Of a DNA stretch of 64,000 nt, positions 57,105-64,000 are shown piece after piece. The stretch covers positions 82,659,015-82,723,014 of the forward strand of contig OX578144.1 in NCBI GenBank assembly GCA_951213105.1, in the 5' to 3' direction. Every line of letters begins with the position of its first letter. Position 1 is the stretch's first letter. Origin of the DNA: Amaurobius ferox. Lineage: Eukaryota; Arthropoda; Arachnida; Araneae; Amaurobiidae. The notes below the pieces were generated by a model. It was not told the DNA's origin. It searched no databases and was given only the letters and a program-made list of their open reading frames with translations. Both the position numbers and the translations under genes were made by a program.

Positions 57105-57720
57105 AAAGAGTTAGTCTTGGTTTGAAGTCTTTACTATCCATGTTAGTTTCCCCATAGATATCTCTGCTTTTATGAAGATGCTCGAAATCTCTGAATAAAT
57201 AAATTCTCTTTGTGGTCCTATCTTTCTTTTGTGTAATCCATTTTATTTATTTCTTTTGTGTATCCATCTATCAAGTACATTTTCTTTCTCATTCAAGATA
57301 ATTCCATCTTCTTTTACAAATAGTTAGTCTCGGCTTACATTTCCTACTACCCATGTTAGTTTCCCAATAGATATATCAGCTGGTATGGAAAAATCAAAGA
57401 TGTTCAACACCCTGATAAAAGTTAATTCGCTTTGTGTAATAATTTCTTTCTTTTGTGTATCAATCTATCAAGTATATTTTTTTCTCGCTCAAGATAATTC
57501 AATCTTTTTTTACAAAGCGTTAGTATTGGTTTAAAATCTTTACGATCCATGTTAATTTCCATATAGATATCTCTGATTTTATGCGAACGTCAAAGATGTT
57601 CAACAATCAACATCTGTGAGTAAATTAATTATCTTTGTGTAGTCCTGTCCTTCCTTTGTGTATCCTTTTATTTATTTCTTCTGTGTATCCTTTTTATTCT
57701 TTCCTTGGTGTATCCTTTTT

Positions 57721-59774
57721 AACACTTTACAACATAGTTGAAAAGTTTTTATGACTTTGTTCATTCTGTCTGTCTGTCTGTCTGTCTGTCCGTTAGGAGG
57801 ATAACTGCCGTAAAAATGATTTTATCAAAATGAAATTTTAGTATGTTTTTCAGACGGTCTGTGGGACCTATGGGAATATAAATAAATAATATCACCCAAT
57901 TAGTTTTTTATTGAACCCGGGTTGAAAAAATGAAATACATTGAACCCTAAGGGACCTAATATTTCAAACACTTTTAAGCACATTTAAAATTCACAAATTG
58001 CTTCAAAATTTTTAGAAAATATTCACATTGTCCCATAAAATATATAAAAAAAATTTCAGTAAAATATGTTAGGTAGTTTTTTAATTAAAAATTATTTATT
58101 ATAGGGAGAGAAACGAATTCCATTTAATTCTGACTTTTGCAATATCCACCAGAAAGAAAAAATAGATATATTGTATAATAAGTATCTTTAAAGAGATTGA
58201 TAATTTTGTATATAAAAGAGGCCTCACATTTTAAAATAAATTTGGTAGATAACAATTTTTCAAATATTTTTTTTAATTTTATATAACTCTTCATGATATA
58301 CTTATTTGATGGCGTTTTTAATGCACTTTCCTACGTCCTAGAGAGTTAAAATTTGGTACACAGCTTAAATTTGTAGAACATTTTATTCTACAACAATTTG
58401 GCGGATCTTTAAATATAGATCCTACATTTTTTTTCGAAATGGCCTGCAAATAATCCCCGTTCACTTCTATAAATCATTGTTGTAAAATTGTTAAAAATTC
58501 TGATGTGGACAGCACATGTCTTTCCCTGCAGACTCATATTCACGTTCTCTTTATTTCTTTAATAATAATTTGAGTTTATCTGCACAAAATAACAGCCATA
58601 AGTATTTTAAATGACATTGAATTTGCACGTTAAACTTAAATTTGGTTCTCATTTGATAGATGGACTTAGTGTCAAAGGTGGCGTAGCGAATACGCAAAAA
58701 AACTAAAATATCTCAAGAACGGCTAGTCCTAGAGTAATGGGGTTAGTCTTATTCTTTTTATTGTCAAAAATCACGTATAAAATGGGAATTTAATTGATAT
58801 AATTGAGCACGCGTAGTCTTTTATTTTTATACTTAACGATTTTTGCGGGCCATTTCGCAAAAAGAGCCCGTTCCTTTTTCCTGAATCGTACTAGAATAAT
58901 CTACAAGTGATTTATATAACAAATTTTGTTAAATTTGGTATATAAATCACTTGTAGGTTATTGAAATGTTATGCACCAAATTGTGGCAAATTTGGTCCAT
59001 TAGTTTTTAGTTAGAGTGGATAAAGGCAATTTCTGCCGGCCATTTCGCAAAAAAGGCAGATTCTTTTATTATGAATCGTACTATAATCAAATGAACATCA
59101 GGGTTTCCCACAAAAAACTCACCAAATTTTATTAAATTCGGTCCATTGGTTTTTCAGTTAGAGTGGATGCAATATCCTCACAGACACACAGAAACACACA
59201 CAGATACACCCTTACACACACAGACGTCTTCCTAAAAATATGTTTTTCGTATTCTAGAAGTCCCAAAACGTGTAGATACTTCGAAAATTCGAGTTCCGAT
59301 CTTCGGCACTATTCCAATACTTTGAATACATTCACACGCACACACATATATTATCTGCGTATCTGTGTATTATCTGTGTATCTAAATTCCGTGCCTACAC
59401 AATTACAATAGTCGGGATTTTAAATGATCCGTAAACTTTTAATATTTCTTCAACGAAGCCTAATTTTAACTTATGCAGAATGCAAATATCTCAAGCGATT
59501 GTAAGGTGAGTTACATAAGAATTGCTTAATTTTTTTCACACAAAATTATTTAGTTCTGGAGTCTGGAATACAAGTTATATGAATGAAATATTCAGATGAT
59601 TTATATTTCGATACAGTTTTAAATATTTAAGTATAATAAATTACTGTAGTACTGTGATAATGTAAAAGATATCACCACTGAATGTATCACATTTTAGAGA
59701 TTTTGAAATGAAATTACATTTCAGTTGGAAAGAGTTTCATAATCAATGCTTATGCATGACTGATCTTTCTTGTT
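57721..59774 (-). mobile_element. HelB element, itself split by HelC
   Basis: It begins with the terminal palindrome AACACTTTACAACATAG directly after TATCCTTTTT of the array and ends GATCTTTCTTGTT directly before ATTTCTTTC, which resumes the array. The joined flanks give exactly the array consensus TCCTTTTTATTTCTTTC, so insertion made no target duplication. The interior (58110-59385) is replaced or interrupted by variant sequence and by HelC. Confidence 0.82.
58499..59330 (+). mobile_element. HelC non-autonomous element
   Basis: It starts TCTGATGTGGACAGC and CTTTCCCTGCAG. CTCAAGAACGGCTAGTCC lies near 58715, and two GGGCCATTTCGCAAAAA units near 58853 and 59038. ACAGACACACAG tracts follow, and the 3' end is decayed. 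A direct-inverted palindrome around ATATAAATCACTTGTAG near 58905-58950 is unique to this copy. Confidence 0.75.
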
Positions 59775-59999
59775 ATTTCTTTCTTTTGTGTATCCTTTTT
59801 ATTTCTTTCTTTTGTGTATCATTTTTATTTAGTTCTTTTGTGTATCCTTTTTATTTATTTATTTTGTGTATCCGTATTATTTGTTTCTTTTGTGTATTCT
59901 TTTTATTTATTTCTTTTGTGTATCCTTTTTGTGTATTTCTTTTTTGTATCCATCTATCAAGTATATTTATTTTCTCACTCAAGATAATTCCATCTTTTT

Positions 60000-60921
60000 A
60001 CTTTCCTTATATACATAATGTATAAGGAAAGTATTGTGACGGGGTCGAAAATTCGAATTCGAGTTTTCGACGGGCGAGCACGTTTCAAGCATCCCTGATC
60101 ACGAATCAAACATTTTTGAAGTGATGTCTGTGTGTGTGTGTGTGTGTGTGGGAAAGTATGTGTGTGTCTGTGTGTCAGTGAGTCTGTGGAGACGATAATT
60201 GACGAACGAATGGACCGATTCGAACGAAATTTGGTACAAAAATCATAATCCGTAAACACTGGAAGCCTATTGTTTTTATATGCAATCGAATGTACAGAAC
60301 TCCCCCTAAATTTTCGCATGAAATTTTGAAAAAATCGTCAATAAATCAAAATCGCTAATAAAGTTACGCAAATAGCCATTTCTTATGTAATTTTTCATTA
60401 GAAAACGATTGACATAAATTTTAGAACGCTAACGCGAACCGTTCTCGAGATATTGCACATTTTTCAAAAAAATTGTCAAAAAGTCATATAAAATTATAAA
60501 AAATTTTCCTATTCAGAAACATATTCACTTTTCATATGTAATACCATGCGATAAATTAGGTGACATCATTCTCGTGGATCTAGCTCGTTCCATTCATGAA
60601 GAAAGATACTTTGAGTAACACTTTTGTATTTGAACGCCAATAGTCATTTATCTGCTGTAAGAATAACTTATTTCTTCGTCCATGACGCTTTGCGAGATTT
60701 TGGCGACGAATTTGGCGGTATGTCGCCAACTTGTTGACTTTTTAAAATCTCACCAAATAGATAAAAAGGACGCTAAATCAATGGAAATGACGACTAATTG
60801 TCGAAAATTCAATATCTTGGAAAGAATATAAGTTTCTACTATAAGAAAACCTATTTTTTTATTGTAAAAGTAGTAAATTCATTACATTATATAAGGAAAG
60901 TCATGTGTTGCCCACATCAGA
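60000..60921 (-). mobile_element. HelA non-autonomous element, well preserved
   Basis: It opens with the palindrome ACTTTCCTTATATACATAATG and ends with CCCACATCAGA. GTGACGGGGTCGAAAA, (TG)n at 60128-60180, CTCGAGATATTGC near 60443 and the 20-bp units near 60740-60800 are in order. It inserted into a T-run of the ~210-bp array, between CCATCTTTTT and TTTTTACTAAAGAG. Confidence 0.88.
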
Positions 60922-61440
60922 TTTTTTACTAAAGAGTTAGTGTTGGTTTAACGTCTTTACGATCCATGTTAGTTTCCCGATAGATATATCTGTTTTTGTG
61001 GGAACGTCAATTGTATTCAACATCTCTGAGTAGATTAATTCTCTTTGTGTAGTCATTTATTTCTTTTGTGCAACATTTTTATTTATTTCTTTTATGTATT
61101 CTTTTTATTTGTTTCTTTTGTGTATCATTTTTCTTTCTTTCTTGTGTGTATCCTTTCATTTTTTTCTTTTAAGTATCCTTTTTCTTTCTTTCTTTTGTGT
61201 ATCCTTTTTATTTTTTTATTTTTTGTATCCATCTATCAAGTATATTTTCTTTCTCACTCAAGCTAATTCCACCTTTTTTTTACAAAGAGTTGGTATTGGT
61301 TCAAAGTCTTTATGATCCATGTAAGTTTCTCGATAGATATATCTGCTTTTATGGGAACATGAAAGATGTTCAACATATCTGAATAAATGCATTCTCTTTG
61401 TGTAGTCATTTCTTTCTTTTGTCTATATTTTATCCCTGCC

Positions 61441-61971
61441 ATTTTGTACTTCCCAACCACATTTCTTGAAAGTTACCTTTATAAAAATATCAGTCTCTAT
61501 TTTTCTTTTTCGTTATCGCTCCACGTTCATTATCAAACCAATCTACAATTTCCTTTTTGCCAAGAACAGAATCATCAGCATTCAATATACTCTCCTTAAT
61601 AGTGTTCCATCTACTAGAAACGCTATTCTACTGTATGTCATTGTGTTACTGTTAATCCTCAGTTTCGAATTTACCAATAGCAGGGCAGAGTCGAAATGTC
61701 ATTTCTTACGTGCTGAACAAACAACTTCTATTGATTGCTGCAAAGTCATTCCTAATCCATCATCTCAAGATGTACAACGCTAACTTCTACAGGACTCTCA
61801 CGTTTCTGACGTTGCCGTAAAAATATAATGAAGAAATGCCTAAACCCTTTCTTATAAGTACCACAGATTTATTGCATAACGTATTCTGTTTTTGTGTGAG
61901 TGTTTTGTTTTCCTTGTGATATAAAAATATATGAATATTTATCTTTACATGTTACTCAGCCACGATACACA
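61441..61971. other. Intergenic or intronic stretch
   Basis: Apart from the weak secretory-exon signal I see no repeat family here. Confidence 0.35.
61617..61783 (+). CDS. Possible exon of a small secreted protein (weak)
   Basis: After a plausible splice acceptor (CATCTACTAG, AG at 61615-61616) the frame reads a very hydrophobic stretch (ILLYVIVLLLILSFEF) followed by a polar part with three Cys (one single and a CC pair) and stops at 61781-61783. This is the pattern of a signal peptide followed by a secreted chain, but there is no start codon in the exon. The frame stays open upstream to 61466, though without obvious coding quality. No family is recognised. It is also possible that this is chance in AT-rich DNA. 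Confidence 0.25.
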
Positions 61972-62040
61972 TCTGATGTGGGCAGAATATGACTTTCCTT
62001 ATATAATGCAATGAATTTACTATTTTTACAGTAAAAAATA

Positions 62041-62815
62041 TCTGATGTGGGCAGCACATGACTTTCCCTGCAGATACAAATCCATTTTTTCTTTATTTCT
62101 TTAACAATTCATTAAATTGAATTTAATTGCACAAAATAACACTAAATTCTCATTTTTAATTCAATTTCTGTTTTTATTTAGTAATTGGACATATATCCAA
62201 AAGTGGCATAACTAAACGCAAAAATTCTCAAATATCTCGAGAACGGTTAGCCCTAGAGTAATATAGTTCTTTTCCTCATCAAAAGTTACGTATGAAACAA
62301 GCACTTAATTGATATATTTGAACATAGGTAGCTTTTTTTCAGATTTTGGCGATTTTTGAGGGCCATTTCGTAAAAAGAGGCAGGTTGTTCTTCTCCGAAT
62401 AATACCAAAATCTATTCAGCACCAGAGTATCCCACAAGTAACTTATCTACCAAATTTTGTGAAATTTGGTCAATTAGTATTTCAGCTAGAGTGGATACAT
62501 GACATTTTTACGGGCTATTTCGCAAAAAAAGGCGGGTTCTGCTTTTGCGAATCGTACCAAAAACTAATCAGCACCAGGGTCATGTCCATGTGACTTACCT
62601 ACCAAATTTTATGAAACTCGGTCCGTAAGTTTTTGAGTTAAAGTGGACACATTCATTGCAGAGACACACAGACACACACACAGACGTCACGCTAAAAATA
62701 GTTTTTTCGTATTCTAGAGGTCTCGAAACGTGTAGATCCGTCGAACACTCGAGTTGCGATTTTCGGCATGATTCCAATACTTTGCCTATACATTGCCATA
62801 TATTTCAGGGAAAGT
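62041..62815 (+). mobile_element. HelC non-autonomous element, short form
   Basis: It starts TCTGATGTGGGCAGCACATG, then CTTTCCCTGCAG. CTCGAGAACGGTTAGCC lies near 62236, and two internal ~153-bp units carry GGGCCATTT and GGGCTATTT near 62360 and 62513. ACAGACACACACACAGACG and TTCAGGGAAAGT end it at 62815. Insertion lies in the A-rich word GTAAAAAATAGG of HelA; AAAAAATA appears on both sides. Confidence 0.85.
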
Positions 62816-63563
62816 AAAAAATAGGTTATTCTTATAGTAGATACGAATTACTTTTAAAATATTGAATTTTCGTCAATGAATCGTCATTTTCATTGATTTA
62901 GCGTCATTTTTAATCCATTTGGCGAGATTTTTGTTAATTTGGCAACATTTTAAAAAATTCCCAAGTTGGTGACATTGCACCAAATTCGTCGGCAAAATCT
63001 CGCCAAGCGTTATTGACGGAGAAATAAGTTATTCTTATAGCAGATAATTGAGTATTGGTGTTCCAATATAAAAGTATTTCTTAAAGTATCTTTTCTCATG
63101 AATGGAATGAGCTAGATCTACGAGAATAATGTCACCAAATTTATCGCATGACATTACATATGACAAGGGAACATGTTTTTCAACAGTTACTATTCTTTTT
63201 TAATTTATAGGATATTTTGAAAAATTTATTTGAAAAATGCGCAATATCTACAGAACAGTTCGAGCTAGCGTTCTGAAGTTTATGTTAATCGTTTTCCAAG
63301 GAAAAATTACATAAAAAATGTCTATTTGCATAACTTTATTAAAGGTTTTAATTTTTTTATAAGTTCTTCAAAATTTAACTCGAAAATTTACAGGGTTTTG
63401 AACATTCGATTGCAATTAAAAACTATAATCTTCCAGTATTCACGATTGTAATTTATGTACAAATTTCTCGCATTCATTCGTGATATATCGTATCCACAGC
63501 CTCACTGACACACACACACACACACACACTTACATTTACACACACATACACACACAAACATCA

Positions 63564-63682
63564 GCCAACGACCGTACCGTGCTGAAAACACCGGTTCTCG
63601 TTAGATCACCAAAGTCAAGCAGCATCGGGCGCGGTTAGTACTTGGGTGGGTGATCACCTGGGATCACCGTGTGCTGTTGGCA
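63564..63682 (+). rRNA. 5S rRNA-like sequence (SINE head)
   Basis: 119 bases match animal 5S rRNA even better than the first copy. It begins GCCAACGACCGTACCG and contains AAGTCAAGCAGCATCGGG and GCGCGGTTAGTACTTGGGTG, ending in CTGTTGGC. The A box, intermediate element and C box region are retained, so pol III could still transcribe the SINE. It is not a genuine 5S locus: the target duplication abuts it and no T-run terminator follows. Confidence 0.9.
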
Positions 63683-63949
63683 CATTTCGGGCGCGGTAGC
63701 CCGGTGGTTTGCGCACTGGATTTACACGCTGCCACAACTGCCGCCGTATTCATGCGGAGTACGAGCACGTTAAACATGTGGGTCCGAAAGTCCTTCCGAG
63801 AGGTTGGTGGCAGGGGAAGAAGGGTACGGTCCCTGTGGATGTCTCCCCCACTGGGTTCCGGTCTAAATTATGTGGCACTTCCCGACAGTCGAAACGGTTA
63901 CCTTACACCTTTCTGGTAGGTCGGACGGTCTGGGTCTCAGCAACAACAA
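63564..63949 (+). mobile_element. 5S-derived SINE, copy 2
   Basis: It has the same 5S head, GC-rich body and CAACAACAAC tail as the 37508 copy. A 14-base direct repeat, ACACACAAACATCA, lies at 63550-63563 and 63949-63962. The insertion site is within HelA, so other HelA copies (for example 2461-2475) show the empty site. The two copies differ at scattered positions, so they are independent insertions and not one duplicated locus. Confidence 0.92.
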
Positions 63950-64000
63950 CACACAAACATCACATAAAAAACGTTTGATTCGAGTTCAGGGATGCTTGAA

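Larger units (their letters stand above)
57105..61440. repeat. ~210-bp tandem array split by insertions
   Basis: Array segments lie at 57105-57720, 59775-59999 and 60922-61440. Each unit has AAAGAGTTAGT.TTGGTTT, ACGATCCATGTTAGTTTCC, ATAGATAT.TCTGCTTTTATG, TCTCTTTGTGTAGTC and TCAAGATAATTCCATC. Within it a ~25-bp subrepeat TTTCTTTTGTGTATCCTTTTTAT is amplified. HelB (57721-59774) and HelA (60000-60921) interrupt it, so their empty sites are known from neighbouring units. Confidence 0.85.
61972..64000 (+). mobile_element. HelA copy carrying HelC and SINE insertions
   Basis: HelA starts TCTGATGTGGGC at 61972 and is interrupted at 62041 after TTTACAGTAAAAAATA. It resumes at about 62821 (ATAGGTTATTCTTATAG) with its 20-bp units near 62885-62950. 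It is interrupted again inside its (CA)n region by a 5S SINE at 63564, and resumes at 63963 with CATAAAAAACGTTTGATTC. The 3' hairpin lies beyond the window edge. Confidence 0.88.

Noticed and set aside
59708..60025. Phe/Leu-rich frames in the pyrimidine-rich array (also 61045-61382), which look like membrane proteins
   Set aside because: They translate the TTTCTTTTGTGTATCC subrepeat; hydrophobicity is a by-product of T-rich codons.
57105..61440. A CRISPR-like or operon-like periodic locus
   Set aside because: Periodicity comes from a degenerate ~210-bp satellite interrupted by transposons.

Overview
This window looks like an AT-rich, repeat-dominated stretch of an animal nuclear genome. I would guess an arthropod, possibly a spider or other chelicerate, judging from the Tc1-like transposases, the retroelement ORF1 type, the solo LTR, the 5S-derived SINE and the abundance of short rolling-circle-like elements. 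The species assignment is inference. I find no convincing intact host protein gene in 64 kb. The only host-like coding hint is a short secretory-exon-like reading frame at 61617-61783.

Most recognisable sequence is mobile DNA. Three non-autonomous families, which I label HelA, HelB and HelC (my names), recur many times. HelA and HelC begin with TCTGATGTGG. All three carry a microsatellite, (CA)n or (CAGA)n, near the 3' end. In HelA and HelB a palindromic 3' hairpin repeats a sequence also found inverted near the 5' end, and HelC retains a weaker version. That layout is what is described for Helentron-associated elements (HINE/DINE type). A classical Helitron copy (TC start, CTAG end, A/T flanks) lies at 4797-7079, with a truncated relative at 17402-18595 and an isolated Helitron 3' end at 50470-50655. 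Four Tc1-like elements with TA target duplications and inverted repeats lie at 10070-11557, 11916-13363, 38239-39710 and 46747-47494. All their transposase genes are broken or deleted. A fifth, end-less transposase relic lies near 22.2-22.8 kb. A hAT-type MITE with an 8-bp duplication (23943-24391), a 578-bp solo LTR (24758-25335), and a retrotransposon gag/ORF1 pseudogene without a visible reverse transcriptase (45080-46134) complete the set.

Two SINE copies (about 37508-37889 and 63564-63949) have a 5S rRNA head, an unrelated GC-rich body and a CAA/CA tail, and both have clear target-site duplications. The second sits inside a HelA copy that is also interrupted by a HelC copy, so relative ages can be read from the nesting.

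Tandem repeats include a 25-bp array (30.2 kb), a ~142-bp array (55.4-55.9 kb), a ~210-bp array (57.1-61.4 kb) that served as landing site for HelB and HelA, and a ~290-bp family (9.3 and 56.1 kb). A diverged segmental duplication links 31.6-37.0 kb with 39.7-42.2 kb. The remaining stretches are AT-rich and I see no gene in them.

No operon-like or cooperating gene set is present. The elements probably depend on transposases, rolling-circle proteins and LINE machinery encoded elsewhere.
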